Assembly: GCA_017456495.1 (NCBI GenBank)
Contig: JAFTJI010000016.1
Location: 1 to 33,496, forward strand
Direction: 5' to 3'
Source of the DNA: Lentisphaeria bacterium
Lineage (GTDB): Bacteria; Verrucomicrobiota; Lentisphaeria; Victivallales; UBA1829
Length of the DNA: 33,496 nt
Shown: piece by piece, positions 15,071 through 24,135 of the stretch
Layout of the letters: every line of letters begins with the position of its first letter
How positions within the stretch are numbered: position 1 is the first letter of the stretch
Program-made: the position numbers and the translations under genes
The notes under the pieces: model-generated
Told to the model about the DNA's origin: nothing
The model's input: the letters and a program-made list of their open reading frames with translations, nothing else
Databases searched by the model: none

Positions 15071-15919
15071 GTGAGTAGTAAATTTGCAGAAAATCCAAGC
15101 GATGATGTTTCAGGCAAATCGCTGTATCCGGCGGCTTTGACCATAGCCGGGAGCGATAGCGGAGGCGGAGCAGGGATCCAGGCTGATTTGCGTACTTTTT
15201 CTGCGTTCGGTGTCTACGGCTGTTCTGTCATTACAGCATTGACCGCTCAGAATCCCCATGGTGTTGCCGGAATCTTTCCCGCTGCTCCGGATTTTGTTGC
15301 ATTGCAGATCCGGAAAGTTCTGGAAGATTTTGAAATCAAAGCGATCAAGACGGGGATGCTGTATTCCGGAGAGATCATTTCTGCTGTGAGCGATGCTCTG
15401 GATGGATGGACGGGTGCGCTCGTCATTGATCCGGTGATGGTCTCGACCAGCGGTCATTCTCTGCTGAAGGAGGATGCCCGTTCGATCCTGATGGAAAAAT
15501 TATTTCCCCGTGCGGCATGGCTCACCCCGAACATCCCAGAAGCTGAAATTATTTGCGGCATGAAGATCGAAACGGATGCTGACCGGTACCGGGCAATCCG
15601 TCTTTGTGCGGAACGTTTCGGCTGCGGAGTCGTCCTGAAAGGCGGTCATTTCAACGGACCACAGGCAGAGGATCTGATCCTGACCGGACCGGGAAAAGAC
15701 CCTTTCACACTCTCTTTTGAACGGCTGGATATCCCGGCTTTGACTACGCATGGTACAGGTTGTACGTTCAGTGCAGCTCTGGCAGCCTCTCTTGCATCCG
15801 GTGTGGTTCCGGAACAGGCTGTATGCAATGCAAAACAATTTGTTTATGATTCTCTGTTATCTGCTGTCTCTCCCGGGAGAACGGTTCAAGCAATGTTCCC
15901 GAAAGGATTTTTGAAATGA
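15071..15919 (+). CDS. thiD: Hydroxymethylpyrimidine/phosphomethylpyrimidine kinase
   Basis: ThiD phosphorylates HMP and HMP-phosphate to HMP-diphosphate, the pyrimidine half of thiamine. The 282-aa ribokinase-fold protein shows [20 protein letters not shown] (22-41), the LTPNIPEAE block (151-159), VLKGGHF (188-194), and the anion-hole/catalytic [14 protein letters not shown] (226-239). The start is a GTG with AGGAG at 15061-15065; no ATG fits before the conserved core. About 20 residues precede the core, slightly more than usual. The stop overlaps the amidase start by 4 nt (ATGA). The other thiamine genes in the window are thiN and a PnuC/PnuT-like gene at 27053-28386, suggesting salvage as well as synthesis. 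Confidence 0.94.
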   Translation: MSSKFAENPSDDVSGKSLYPAALTIAGSDSGGGAGIQADLRTFSAFGVYGCSVITALTAQNPHGVAGIFPAAPDFVALQIRKVLEDFEIKAIKTGMLYSGEIISAVSDALDGWTGALVIDPVMVSTSGHSLLKEDARSILMEKLFPRAAWLTPNIPEAEIICGMKIETDADRYRAIRLCAERFGCGVVLKGGHFNGPQAEDLILTGPGKDPFTLSFERLDIPALTTHGTGCTFSAALAASLASGVVPEQAVCNAKQFVYDSLLSAVSPGRTVQAMFPKGFLK

Positions 15920-16905
15920 TTCGTTTGCGCTTTTTTGCTTTGTTTCTGATTTTTTCAGCTGTATTTTTCTCTTTCAGTACCACAGAAGCTGCACCCCAAA
16001 AAACAATTCAATCCATCCGGTATTCCGGTCGGAAATGGGTCAAGGTGAATGATATTGCCAACTTTTACGGAATGAAAGTTTATATCAAAGATAATACTTT
16101 GATGCTTTATTCCAGATATTACAAAGCTGTTTTCAATACAAAAAGCCGGGCGGGCTCCTTTAACGGAGTCAAACTTCACTGGTTTTTTCTTCCGTTTCAA
16201 TACAAAAATGCATATTATATTTCTGAACAGGATTTTCTCTTTTTGCTGGATCCGCTGATCCGGCAGAGATCGCTCAAGGGGCGTCCTGTCCGGACGATCA
16301 TGATTGATGCCGGACACGGCGGAAAAGATACCGGAGCCATCGGAGTGAACAAGAAAAAAGAAAAAGATATCACTCTTGCGATCGCGCTGAAGCTGCGCCG
16401 GAAATTGATCAAGCTGGGATATACTGTCTGGCTGACCCGTGCCGGAGATACATTTCCGTCATTGGATCGGCGTGTTGCTCTCTGGAAAGGTGCACGCCCG
16501 AAACCGGATCTTTTCATTTCCATTCACTGCAATGCTGCGGCGAACAGAACCGTACGGGGAATGGAAACCTTTGCTGTTACTCCGTTGAACGTGCCTTCAA
16601 CTGCAGATAAAAAGCCTGTAAAGAATGCTTATCCCGGACAGTCATTCAACAAATATAATACGCTTCTGGCATACAGCATCCAGAGGTCTCTTATCAAAAA
16701 TCTTCCGTATTCCCCTGACCGCGGTGTAAAGCATGCCCGATTCTATGTGATCCGAAACGTGTCTTGTCCGGCTGTTCTGATCGAAACCGGATTTGTCTCC
16801 AACTGGGCAGAGTGTACCCGTCTTTCTTCAGATGTTTATCAGGATAAAGTGGCAACTGCGATCCTCCGGGGGATCATCAATTATTCCGCCCGGGTCAAAA
16901 AATAA
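15916..16905 (+). CDS. Periplasmic N-acetylmuramoyl-L-alanine amidase (Amidase_3)
   Basis: A zinc amidase that cuts the bond between MurNAc and the stem peptide during daughter-cell separation or turnover. It has 329 aa: a signal peptide (1-26, ending TTEAA), a domain of about 95 residues (32-125) resembling substrate-binding or copper-amine-oxidase-like N domains, and a catalytic Amidase_3 domain from about 126. The zinc and catalytic residues are all visible: DAGHGGKDTGA with His134, KEKDITL with Glu149, SIHCNAA with His204, and LIETGFVSN with Glu290. It starts inside the thiD stop, so the two are coupled. It ends 2 nt from the convergent znuB. It is AmiC-like in function, but no AMIN domain is evident. 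Confidence 0.93.
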   Translation: MIRLRFFALFLIFSAVFFSFSTTEAAPQKTIQSIRYSGRKWVKVNDIANFYGMKVYIKDNTLMLYSRYYKAVFNTKSRAGSFNGVKLHWFFLPFQYKNAYYISEQDFLFLLDPLIRQRSLKGRPVRTIMIDAGHGGKDTGAIGVNKKKEKDITLAIALKLRRKLIKLGYTVWLTRAGDTFPSLDRRVALWKGARPKPDLFISIHCNAAANRTVRGMETFAVTPLNVPSTADKKPVKNAYPGQSFNKYNTLLAYSIQRSLIKNLPYSPDRGVKHARFYVIRNVSCPAVLIETGFVSNWAECTRLSSDVYQDKVATAILRGIINYSARVKK

Positions 16906-16907
16906 GA

Positions 16908-17924
16908 TCAGGCGCGTTTCTTCTTGCGGAAGATCAGGCTGATTGCGAAGATAACGCAGGAACAAAGCACAATGGTGGCTCCTGTAGAGGTCTGCATCCA
17001 ATCCTGTGCGGAAAGGAACAATCCGGCAATCGCGGAAAAAACTCCGATGATGACAGAAAGCCAAAGCATTTTCCCATAGGATGAAGCCAGATTGCGTGCT
17101 GCAGCAGCAGGAGTGATCAGCATGGCTGTCACAAGAAGAACTCCAACCGCTTTCACAGAAAAGATCACAACCAGAGAGAGCAGGGCTGCAAAGAAGTATT
17201 GGTAGACCCCGACTTTGATCCGGTGCGCTTTTGCCAGCTGCGGGTTCAGCTCAATACAGATCAGCTTGTTGAACGAGAAAATCTGGAAGAGCATAAAAAC
17301 AACTGCAAGCCCCATCATGAGAAGAATATCCCGTTCGCTGATGGTCAGAATATCTCCGTAAAGGAACATTTGTGCATTGGAAACGGCATTCGGATACCTG
17401 CTCACAATGGCAAGCCCTCCGGCAACAACAGTCGAGAACATCACCCCGATAACCGTATCCGAAGAGAGTCCGCTCCTGTGCTTGACCGCCATGATGCCAA
17501 GCCCGACACATAACGCCAGAGCCGGCATGGTATAATCCGGGCTGATCGCCAGAACAAGCCCCGTTGCAACCCCGGCAAATGCAGAGTGTCCGATGGCATC
17601 CGAGAAGAAAGACATATTGAAATTGACGACTTGAGTTCCGCAAATCGCAGCCATCGGCGCGATGATCAGCAAACCGAGAAGTGCCAGCCGCATAAACTCA
17701 TAATCCATTGTTTCAAACGGAAGTTGTCCGAGAAGATCGCAGAGAAACGCAATAACCGGATTTTCAATCAGACTGGGCGTTTCTGAAATGACATTTTCCG
17801 CCGCCGCTGTGACAGTCTCGACCCCTTGCGGGAGTTGTTCCGGCATGACGATCGCGGCATCCGTTCCGGCAGCACTCTCTTCCAGCAGCATTTTATCTAA
17901 ATCCAGCATTGCATTATCAGCCAT
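16908..17924 (-). CDS. znuB: ABC-3 family metal transporter permease (ZnuB-like)
   Basis: A 338-aa permease that would pass Zn2+ or Mn2+ through the inner membrane. The ABC-3 core begins at about residue 74 (MDYEFMRLALLGLLII) and has eight or more membrane helices, with typical text in SDAIGHSAFAGVATG, GVMFSTVVAGGLAIV and VGVLLVTAMLITPAAAARN. Unusually, about 70 mostly polar residues precede it (ALDE-rich, no membrane helix). The ATG at 17924 overlaps the end of znuC by 8 nt, and a second start at the core cannot be excluded. Last gene of the purD-znu operon. Zn versus Mn cannot be told from the permease alone. Confidence 0.9.
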   Translation of the reverse strand: MADNAMLDLDKMLLEESAAGTDAAIVMPEQLPQGVETVTAAAENVISETPSLIENPVIAFLCDLLGQLPFETMDYEFMRLALLGLLIIAPMAAICGTQVVNFNMSFFSDAIGHSAFAGVATGLVLAISPDYTMPALALCVGLGIMAVKHRSGLSSDTVIGVMFSTVVAGGLAIVSRYPNAVSNAQMFLYGDILTISERDILLMMGLAVVFMLFQIFSFNKLICIELNPQLAKAHRIKVGVYQYFFAALLSLVVIFSVKAVGVLLVTAMLITPAAAARNLASSYGKMLWLSVIIGVFSAIAGLFLSAQDWMQTSTGATIVLCSCVIFAISLIFRKKKRA

Positions 17925-18681
17925 TGTTCGAGTGATCCTTTCCGCAGCTGCATCCGACGTGTGGACCGAATGCTTTTGCCAATACTTTATCAGAGAGAAC
18001 CTTGTGCGGCTCCCCTTCGGCGATCAGAGTTCTGTTCAGACAGATCACATGGGTCGCATGCGCCATCACTGTGTTGAGGTCATGGGTAACCATCAGCTGC
18101 GTGAATCCGAAGGTTTTTCGGAACCGTTCCAGCAATTCGCAGCATACTTCTCCGCCTTTGAAGTCGATCCCGGATGCCGGTTCATCAAGAATCAGCAGTT
18201 CCGGTTCCTGAGACAATGCTCCTGCGAGCATGACCCGCTGAAGTTCCCCTCCGGAAAGCGCACCCAGCGGTCGGTTTTCCAGATGAAGACATCCGGTTTC
18301 TCCAAGGAGCTCATGGAGCCTTTTTTTCAACTCTTTCCGGATCCCGAAGCAAAGAGGCAGTTTCTGATGGAACGCCGCAATAAATTCCAGAACCGTCAGC
18401 GGCATTCCCCGGTCAAAGGCTAAATGCTGGGGGACATAACCGATCCGCGGACGGCGGTTGGAACAGAATTCAATGGTTCCGGTATAATCTGTTTCGTTGA
18501 GAAGTGCCAGAACCAGTGTGGTTTTTCCCGCTCCGTTGGGACCGACGATCGCGGTGCATCCGGCGTGGGGGATCACTGCATTGACATTCTGCAGAATTTT
18601 AACGTCATTGTTTCCGACGGAGACATCCCGGAAAACAACGGCGTTCATACATTTGCAGTCATGATTTTCGGGGAGTTTCAT
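17917..18681 (-). CDS. znuC: Metal ABC transporter ATPase (ZnuC-like)
   Basis: A 254-aa ATPase that powers metal uptake with ZnuB. Walker A is GPNGAGKT (47-54), the signature is LSGGE (142-146), Walker B is LLILDEP (162-168), and the H-loop His is His200 in VTHDL. A Q-loop is seen in YVPQH. The C-terminus has HVGCSCGKDHS, a His/Cys tail that could bind metal, as in some ZnuC proteins. The start lies within the last codons of znuA (4-nt ATGA overlap). The operon order znuA-znuC-znuB is typical of cluster 9 (C9) metal transporters. Confidence 0.92.
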   Translation of the reverse strand: MKLPENHDCKCMNAVVFRDVSVGNNDVKILQNVNAVIPHAGCTAIVGPNGAGKTTLVLALLNETDYTGTIEFCSNRRPRIGYVPQHLAFDRGMPLTVLEFIAAFHQKLPLCFGIRKELKKRLHELLGETGCLHLENRPLGALSGGELQRVMLAGALSQEPELLILDEPASGIDFKGGEVCCELLERFRKTFGFTQLMVTHDLNTVMAHATHVICLNRTLIAEGEPHKVLSDKVLAKAFGPHVGCSCGKDHSNNG

Positions 18682-19577
18682 TTAATTGCCTTTTTCAGAA
18701 TTGCCAGGTTTCGGACCATGATCCGGAAAAATTCTCCGGGAGAATCATTTTTCGGTGTTGCCTGCAGATAAATGATAGGGATCCCGGCTTCTCTGGCGAT
18801 CCGCTCTGTCATTTTTGAATTTTTACCCGGCTCAGCAATGATCGCAAAGATTTTTTCCTTTCTGATCCGGCGGATCAACTTTGCCGCATCAGATGCGGAA
18901 GGCTCCTGAGAATCATGGTTGAAAATGGTTCCCTTGACTTCAAAACCAGCCTCTTTGAGCAGATATTCAAAAACAGAATGCTGGATCAGAACGCGTTTTT
19001 TACCTTGAGGGACCGTCCGCGCAAAATTGGAATACATTTGGGAAAGTTTCTGCAGCTGCTGATAGTATTGCAGAACATTTTTGCTGATCTGTTCTGCAAC
19101 CTTCGGATTGTCTGCATTGATTGCGCGCAGCTGGGAACCAATCGCATGGATCGCTCTGGCTGTCATCGCTGGGGAAACCAGAATGTGTTCGTTGTGATGG
19201 GAATGATTATGTTTGCAGTGCGTGGGATTCGTGCATCCGGCTTTGGGCTGAGGCAGGATCCCTTTGGAGGCATCAACGATCTTGGCATTTGGGCAAGCAC
19301 GTTTGATCACGCCTTCCAGAAAACCTTCCATACCTCCGCCATTGATCACAATGATCTTAGCTCCGGAAAGACGTTTCATATCCGCCGGGGTCAGAGAATA
19401 ATCATGAGGGCATCCGGCGAGATCACCCAGCAGAACTTCCGTCTGATAACCGGGAATTGATGATAAAACAGCTTTCGTCAGAGCTGTAACGGATTTTGTT
19501 GTTCCAATCACTTTTGTTTGCGCCGAAGCAAAAATTCCGGCAACAAGCAACAATCCTGTCAGAAAATGTTTCATCAT
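18678..19577 (-). CDS. znuA: Metal ABC transporter substrate-binding protein (ZnuA-like)
   Basis: A periplasmic metal-binding protein of about 299 aa with a signal peptide (KHFLTGLLLVAGIFASA). The C9 family ligands appear in order: His in GCPHDYSLTP, a His-rich loop (HCKHNHSHHNEH), His in NEHILVSP, His in LIQHSVFEYLLKEAGFEV, and an acidic residue in IIAEPGKNSK. The His-rich loop favours zinc over manganese. Three ATG codons stand together after AGGAG (19580, 19577, 19574); I take the middle one, with the first only 2 nt from the site. An upstream TTG frame is ignored. It follows the small lipoprotein by about 24 nt. No Zur box is visible near it. Confidence 0.93.
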   Translation of the reverse strand: MMKHFLTGLLLVAGIFASAQTKVIGTTKSVTALTKAVLSSIPGYQTEVLLGDLAGCPHDYSLTPADMKRLSGAKIIVINGGGMEGFLEGVIKRACPNAKIVDASKGILPQPKAGCTNPTHCKHNHSHHNEHILVSPAMTARAIHAIGSQLRAINADNPKVAEQISKNVLQYYQQLQKLSQMYSNFARTVPQGKKRVLIQHSVFEYLLKEAGFEVKGTIFNHDSQEPSASDAAKLIRRIRKEKIFAIIAEPGKNSKMTERIAREAGIPIIYLQATPKNDSPGEFFRIMVRNLAILKKAIK

Positions 19578-19601
19578 CATAACTCCTGTTTTCAAATTGA
19601 T

Positions 19602-20102
19602 TTATTGTACGCCCATCCGGATGATCTTCCAACCTTTATCGGTCTTGCCGAGCATCATCTGGACCAGAGATTCTGTTTCAGGGATTTTTGCAGGATCCTG
19701 TCCGGCTCTTCTCAATTGTTCATTGACAGCCGGAGTCCGTTCAAAGATCGCACTCCAAAGCAGGATTCGTCCGGAATATTTATTGATACAGCCGAGATAC
19801 TTGAGCTGAATCATTTTTCCGTGACCGCGGCGGAAGCTAGCAGACATTTCATTGAAGATATCCACAGTAATTTTCTGCTTGTATTCCTCTACATAATGCT
19901 CTGTAAACTTTGCGTGGTCGCCGGTTTCCATTGCTTTGATTGCCTGCCGGAAATAGGCTTCCCCGATCGCGGCAATCTCTTTTTCCGGAATCTGCACCCC
20001 GCGCTGCAATTGCGTGGCGGCGGGCTTTTCCTGTTTTCCGGATCTGCATCCGGTCAAAATAAGAACAGCACAGCAGCAGAGAAAAATGTGGAATATCTTC
20101 AT
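19602..20102 (-). CDS. Small lipoprotein of unknown function
   Basis: A 166-aa predicted lipoprotein: MKIFHIFLCCCAVLILTGC ends in a lipobox with Cys19. The rest is a helix-beta domain, with EAYFRQAIKAMETGDHAKF followed by a strand-rich half ending MMLGKTDKGWKIIRMGVQ. The pattern of a helical cone followed by strands and a final GWKI strand recalls NTF2-like periplasmic domains; I do not assign a family. AAGG precedes the ATG at 20102, and the longer frame upstream is not used. It sits 16 nt after purD and just before znuA, so it is cotranscribed. A role with metal uptake is possible but unproven. Confidence 0.75.
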   Translation of the reverse strand: MKIFHIFLCCCAVLILTGCRSGKQEKPAATQLQRGVQIPEKEIAAIGEAYFRQAIKAMETGDHAKFTEHYVEEYKQKITVDIFNEMSASFRRGHGKMIQLKYLGCINKYSGRILLWSAIFERTPAVNEQLRRAGQDPAKIPETESLVQMMLGKTDKGWKIIRMGVQ

Positions 20103-20118
20103 TGTCTGACCTTTCAGA

Positions 20119-21402
20119 TTATTTATCCAAACGTTCCAGTGCGCGGTGTGCAATATCTTTCCGGTACTGCATTCCGGCAAACTTGATCATGGGGACAATC
20201 TCATAGACTTTTTTGATTGCATCGGCAATGCCCTGTCCGCGGACAGTCACACCGAGAACACGGCCTCCGGAGTTGACCACTTTCCCGCTTTCATCTGCGG
20301 TTCCGGCATGGAAAACGTAAGCTCCGGCTTTCCAGGCATTTTCCAAACCGGTGATCACATGACCTTTGTCGATGGTTCCGGGATATCCGCCGGAGGCAAG
20401 AACAACGCAAACCGTGGTGTCTTTGCTCCAGACAAGATCAATCTTATCCACTTCACCGACAGCTGTCTTGTAAAGTGCATCGCAGAGGCTGGAATCCAGT
20501 CTGGAAAGAACAGCCTGGGTTTCCGGATCGCCGAAACGGACGTTGAATTCCAGAACTTTCGGACCGTCTTTTGTGACCATGATACCTGCGTAGATCACGC
20601 CGCGGTAGAAGAGATTTTCAGCCTTGACACCGGTAAGGAAGCGGTCGAGAACCAATTCTTTGACCGTTGCCATGAGTTCATCGGTGACGACTGGGGCAGG
20701 GGAGTAAGCACCCATTCCGCCGGTGTTGGGTCCCATGTCGCCGTCGAGAAGTCTCTTATGATCCTGAGAACTTGCAAGCGGAATAATCGTTTTGCCATCG
20801 GTCAAAGCGAGAATGGAGGCTTCTTCGCCTTCCAGCAATTCTTCGATAACGACTCTTGCCCCGGCTTTTCCGAATGCCCCGCCGAAGCATTCTTTGACTG
20901 CATCCAAAGCCATCTGGCGGTTTTCAGCAACGATCACACCCTTTCCGGCTGCAAGTCCATCAGCCTTGACCACGACCGCGCGGTTTGCATCGTATTCTGC
21001 ATTGACATAATCCAGTGCAGGTGCTTCTTCTGTGAAGGTCTGGTATTTTGCGGTAGGGATGCCGTACTTGACCATGAACTGTTTCGCGAAATCTTTGCTT
21101 CCTTCCAGCTGCGCTGCTTCTTTGGAGGGACCGAAGACAGCCACGCCGATTTCACGGAGTGCATCGGAAACACCGGCACAAAGAGGTGCTTCCGGTCCGA
21201 TCACTGCAAAGTCGATCTGTTTTTCTTTTGCGAATGCCGCAACCGGTTCCGGTTCTGCCTTGATCCCGGCACATTCCGCGATCACAGAGATCCCGGGATT
21301 GCCCGGAACACAGTAAAGTTTTGATCCGGAAGGCATGGATTTTGAAAGCCAATAAGCGATTGCGTGTTCACGTCCGCCGTTACCAACTACAAGAATGTTC
21401 AT
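20119..21402 (-). CDS. purD: Phosphoribosylamine-glycine ligase
   Basis: PurD joins glycine to 5-phosphoribosylamine using ATP, the second step of purine synthesis. It has 427 aa, the usual length. The N-terminal domain starts [14 protein letters not shown]; the ATP-grasp core has [30 protein letters not shown] and [12 protein letters not shown]. The C-terminal domain ends with the typical GVTVRGQ and [12 protein letters not shown] blocks. AAAGGA lies upstream of the ATG. It heads an operon with a lipoprotein and znuACB, an unusual partner set. Its upstream region is shared with the divergent malic enzyme gene. Confidence 0.95.
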   Translation of the reverse strand: MNILVVGNGGREHAIAYWLSKSMPSGSKLYCVPGNPGISVIAECAGIKAEPEPVAAFAKEKQIDFAVIGPEAPLCAGVSDALREIGVAVFGPSKEAAQLEGSKDFAKQFMVKYGIPTAKYQTFTEEAPALDYVNAEYDANRAVVVKADGLAAGKGVIVAENRQMALDAVKECFGGAFGKAGARVVIEELLEGEEASILALTDGKTIIPLASSQDHKRLLDGDMGPNTGGMGAYSPAPVVTDELMATVKELVLDRFLTGVKAENLFYRGVIYAGIMVTKDGPKVLEFNVRFGDPETQAVLSRLDSSLCDALYKTAVGEVDKIDLVWSKDTTVCVVLASGGYPGTIDKGHVITGLENAWKAGAYVFHAGTADESGKVVNSGGRVLGVTVRGQGIADAIKKVYEIVPMIKFAGMQYRKDIAHRALERLDK

Positions 21403-21421
21403 ACTTCTCTTTCCTTTCTAC

Positions 21422-21472
21422 TTGAAAAATTCTATAACATGTGGTAATTTAAAGCATTTTTCAATAATTACC
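21422..21472 (+). promoter_or_regulatory. Malic enzyme promoter with overlapping inverted repeat
   Basis: TTGAAA (21422-21427) and TAATTT (21445-21450) are 17 bp apart. A 7-bp inverted repeat, GGTAATT (21443-21449) with AATTACC (21466-21472), overlaps the -10 and the expected start site, suggesting an operator. The purD promoter must lie on the other strand of the same 133-bp gap but is not clear. Confidence 0.45.
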
Positions 21473-21535
21473 AATGGTTCCGGCAAAAAACCGCAACTTT
21501 TTTTGAAAAAACTTAACTTTTCAGGAGAAAATACC

Positions 21536-22882
21536 ATGGCGACAAAGGAAGAACTCGCAAAAAAAGCACTGGAATACCATTCCTGTGCCCCCAAAGGAAA
21601 AATCAATGTCATCGCATCCAAACCCTGTGTGACCCAGGAAGATCTCTCTCTGGCTTACACCCCCGGCGTGGCAGTGCCCTGCATGGAGATCCACAACAAA
21701 CCGGAAACTGTCTGGGAATACACCGGACGCGCAAACTCCGTGGCTGTCGTCTCTGACGGTACTGCAGTTCTCGGTCTCGGAAACATCGGACCCGAAGCAG
21801 GACTTCCTGTTATGGAAGGAAAATGTGTCCTCTTCAAAAAGTTCGCCGGAATCAACGCCATTCCCCTCTGCCTCGGTTCCTGCAAGGGCGAAGACGGCAA
21901 GACCGATGCAAAGAAACTGATCGAAGCTGTCAAGACTCTGGAACCTACTTTCGGCGGGATCAACCTGGAAGATATCGGCGCACCCGCTTGCTTTGAAGTC
22001 GAAACAACTCTTAAAAAACAGATGGGCATCCCCGTGTTCCACGATGACCAGCACGGAACAGCAATCATCTCTCTCGCCGGTATCATCAACGCGATCGCAC
22101 TTGTCGGAAAGAAAATCGAAGAGTGTAAATTCGTGATGAACGGTGCCGGAGCAGCCGGGATCGCTTGTGCTGAATATTACATCTCCGCAGGTGCAAAACG
22201 GGAAAACTTCACCCTTTGCGACTCCAAGGGAACCATCCGCGCGGACCGTACTGATCTCAACGATCAGAAACGCGCCTTCGCTCGCCCCATGAAAGAAAAA
22301 ACTCTGGCAGAAGCAATCGTCGGTGCAGATGTCTTCATGGGCGTCTCTGTCGGCGGAGCTCTGACTCAGGATATGGTCCGCACCATGGCAAAAGATGCAA
22401 TCGTCTTTGCAATGGCAAACCCCGTTCCGGAAATCACACCGACAGAAGCGATTGCCGCAGGTGCCGCAGTTGCCGGAACCGGACGTTCCGACTTCCCCAA
22501 CCAGGTGAACAACGTCCTCGGATTCCCCGGAATCTTCCGCGGTGCGCTTGATGTCCGCGCGAAAGATATCAACGAAGCAATGAAACATGCCGCTTCCATG
22601 GCTCTGGCTGAAATTGCCCGTGAACCCATTCCGGCAGATATCCTTGCCGATCTGAAAGCAGCTTATCCCGAAGATGCCGCAGCTGGTGTCTTTGACGGCG
22701 AAAATCCGTTCAAATCAACCTATGTGATCCCGAAACCCTTTGATATCCGTGTCGTTCCCCGTGTTGCAGCACGCGTGGCTGAAGCCGCCATCAAGACTGG
22801 TGTCGCGCAGGTCATGATCACAGATTTCGATGCTTATGAAAAAGCTGTTGCCGCAGATATCGCAGCACAGAGAAAGGCATAA
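21536..22882 (+). CDS. Malic enzyme (NAD(P)-dependent, short bacterial type)
   Basis: Oxidatively decarboxylates malate to pyruvate with NAD+ or NADP+. At 448 aa it is the short form without the C-terminal phosphotransacetylase-like domain of MaeB. Key text: [10 protein letters not shown] (40-49) with the catalytic Tyr41, [16 protein letters not shown] (74-89), [13 protein letters not shown] (144-156) and [10 protein letters not shown] (168-177) with metal-binding acids, then NGAGAAGIA (202-210) as the dinucleotide loop. [11 protein letters not shown] and [18 protein letters not shown] follow. AGGAG lies 8 nt before the ATG at 21536; the frame opens earlier at 21395 without support. C-ending codons are common, which suggests strong expression. 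Cofactor preference is not decided by eye. PanC follows after 6 nt. Confidence 0.93.
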   Translation: MATKEELAKKALEYHSCAPKGKINVIASKPCVTQEDLSLAYTPGVAVPCMEIHNKPETVWEYTGRANSVAVVSDGTAVLGLGNIGPEAGLPVMEGKCVLFKKFAGINAIPLCLGSCKGEDGKTDAKKLIEAVKTLEPTFGGINLEDIGAPACFEVETTLKKQMGIPVFHDDQHGTAIISLAGIINAIALVGKKIEECKFVMNGAGAAGIACAEYYISAGAKRENFTLCDSKGTIRADRTDLNDQKRAFARPMKEKTLAEAIVGADVFMGVSVGGALTQDMVRTMAKDAIVFAMANPVPEITPTEAIAAGAAVAGTGRSDFPNQVNNVLGFPGIFRGALDVRAKDINEAMKHAASMALAEIAREPIPADILADLKAAYPEDAAAGVFDGENPFKSTYVIPKPFDIRVVPRVAARVAEAAIKTGVAQVMITDFDAYEKAVAADIAAQRKA

Positions 22883-22888
22883 GATAGC

Positions 22889-23734
22889 ATGATAGTTGTT
22901 CGTTCCATTCAGGAAATGCAGGAGTGGTCCGATAAACAGCGTATGGCTGGGGAGACTGTTGCGGTCGTCCCCACCATGGGATTCCTGCATGAAGGGCATT
23001 TATCCCTCATTGATACCGCCCGTGCAAACGGTGCGACAAAGATCATTCTGACCAACTTTGTGAACCCCACTCAGTTTGGTCCAAATGAAGATTTTGATGC
23101 GTACCCCCGGGATCTGGAACGGGATCTGGAACTCTGCCGTCAGAAAAATGTGGATGCTGTTTTTGCACCCGCAGCATCTGAAATGTATCCTGCAGATTCC
23201 TCCACCTGGGTCACCGAAGAAAAACTCTCTAAAGGACTTTGCGGAAAGAGCCGTCCCATCCACTTTCGTGGTGTGGCAAGCGTTGTTACAAAGCTCTTCA
23301 ATGCAACGATGCCCCATTTGGCTGTGTTCGGACAGAAAGATGCCCAGCAGGTGGCTGTTCTCAAGCGGATGGTCCGTGATTTGAACGTACCTGTCAAAAT
23401 CGTTGTCTCTCCCATCATCCGTGAGGAAGATGGTCTTGCAAAGAGTTCCCGGAACAAGTATCTTTCCGCGGAACAACGTGTTCAGGCTCTTTCCCTTTCC
23501 AGGGCGATTTTTGCCATAGCGGATGCTGTGAAGAACGGCAGCCGTGAGACGGAACCGCTTCTGGAACAGGCAAAGAAATCTGTCACCGAAGCAGGCGGAA
23601 GAGTTGACTATTTTGAATCTGTCGATGCTGAAACACTGGAACCGGTCACTGTTGTGGAACGTCCGGTTCTCTTTGCTGCGGCAGTCTTTTACGGTACGAC
23701 CCGCCTGATTGATAACGTGGTGGTCAATCCGTGA
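22889..23734 (+). CDS. panC: Pantothenate synthetase
   Basis: PanC joins pantoate and beta-alanine with ATP to give pantothenate, the precursor of coenzyme A. The 281-aa length is standard. The ATP-binding HIGH-like motif is in PTMGFLHEGHLSL (28-40), followed by NFVNPTQFGPNEDF (56-69) and SRPIHFRGVASVV. FGQKDAQQ and a KMSKS-like block, REEDGLAKSSRNKYLS, come later. The start follows the malic enzyme stop by 6 nt with only a weak site (AAGG), so coupling is likely. The stop overlaps the next gene's GTG by 4 nt. Confidence 0.95.
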   Translation: MIVVRSIQEMQEWSDKQRMAGETVAVVPTMGFLHEGHLSLIDTARANGATKIILTNFVNPTQFGPNEDFDAYPRDLERDLELCRQKNVDAVFAPAASEMYPADSSTWVTEEKLSKGLCGKSRPIHFRGVASVVTKLFNATMPHLAVFGQKDAQQVAVLKRMVRDLNVPVKIVVSPIIREEDGLAKSSRNKYLSAEQRVQALSLSRAIFAIADAVKNGSRETEPLLEQAKKSVTEAGGRVDYFESVDAETLEPVTVVERPVLFAAAVFYGTTRLIDNVVVNP

Positions 23735-24135
23735 GAGTTCCCGGAATCATCCTTCTGTTGTTTCTATTCCTGCTGAGCGGCTGTTTCAGCAGGAACAGCT
23801 ATACGTCCGGTCTTCTGGATCATTCAGAACTTCTGAAAATGAAGCAGGAACGCAGGATGAGAGATTTGAAACAAACCCGCCTTTTGCGGCTGGGGATCGT
23901 CAAAAATCAGCAGAAGGAGATTCTTGAATTTAAGAAAAAGATGGAGTCCAAAGGCTGGCGTGTCCAGCTGATTCCCTGTCCGGAAAAACGCTTGACCGGA
24001 CTGTTACGCTCCGGTTTTCTGGATTTGATCTGTCTTCCGGGCAAAACAGAAGCTGATGCAGAACAGCTTGATCTTTATTTTCTTGCTCCGGCATTCCTGA
24101 CAGATAATAAATTGCTGCTTCAGGAAATCCACTGA
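23731..24135 (+). CDS. Small lipoprotein with partial substrate-binding-protein features
   Basis: A 134-aa predicted lipoprotein starting with GTG inside the panC stop (GTGA). The signal VPGIILLLFLFLLSGC ends at Cys18. A basic, helical stretch with MKQERRMRDLKQT leads to a domain that reads like part of a family 3 solute-binding protein: RLGIVKNQQ, GWRVQLIPCPEKRL, LLRSGFLDLICLPGK, then YFLAPAFLTDNKLLL. A complete binding protein has about 250 residues, so only one lobe would be present. The 3' end overlaps the convergent 89-aa gene by 16 nt. It could be a truncated relic or a small independent sensor. The assignment is tentative. Confidence 0.6.
   Translation: MRVPGIILLLFLFLLSGCFSRNSYTSGLLDHSELLKMKQERRMRDLKQTRLLRLGIVKNQQKEILEFKKKMESKGWRVQLIPCPEKRLTGLLRSGFLDLICLPGKTEADAEQLDLYFLAPAFLTDNKLLLQEIH

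Noticed and set aside
20146..21324. 392-aa open frame antisense to purD
   Set aside because: Shadow of a complete purD gene; Cys- and Phe-rich product without domain pattern.
21521..22588. 355-aa open frame antisense to malic enzyme
   Set aside because: Shadow of a strongly codon-biased gene; no start signal.
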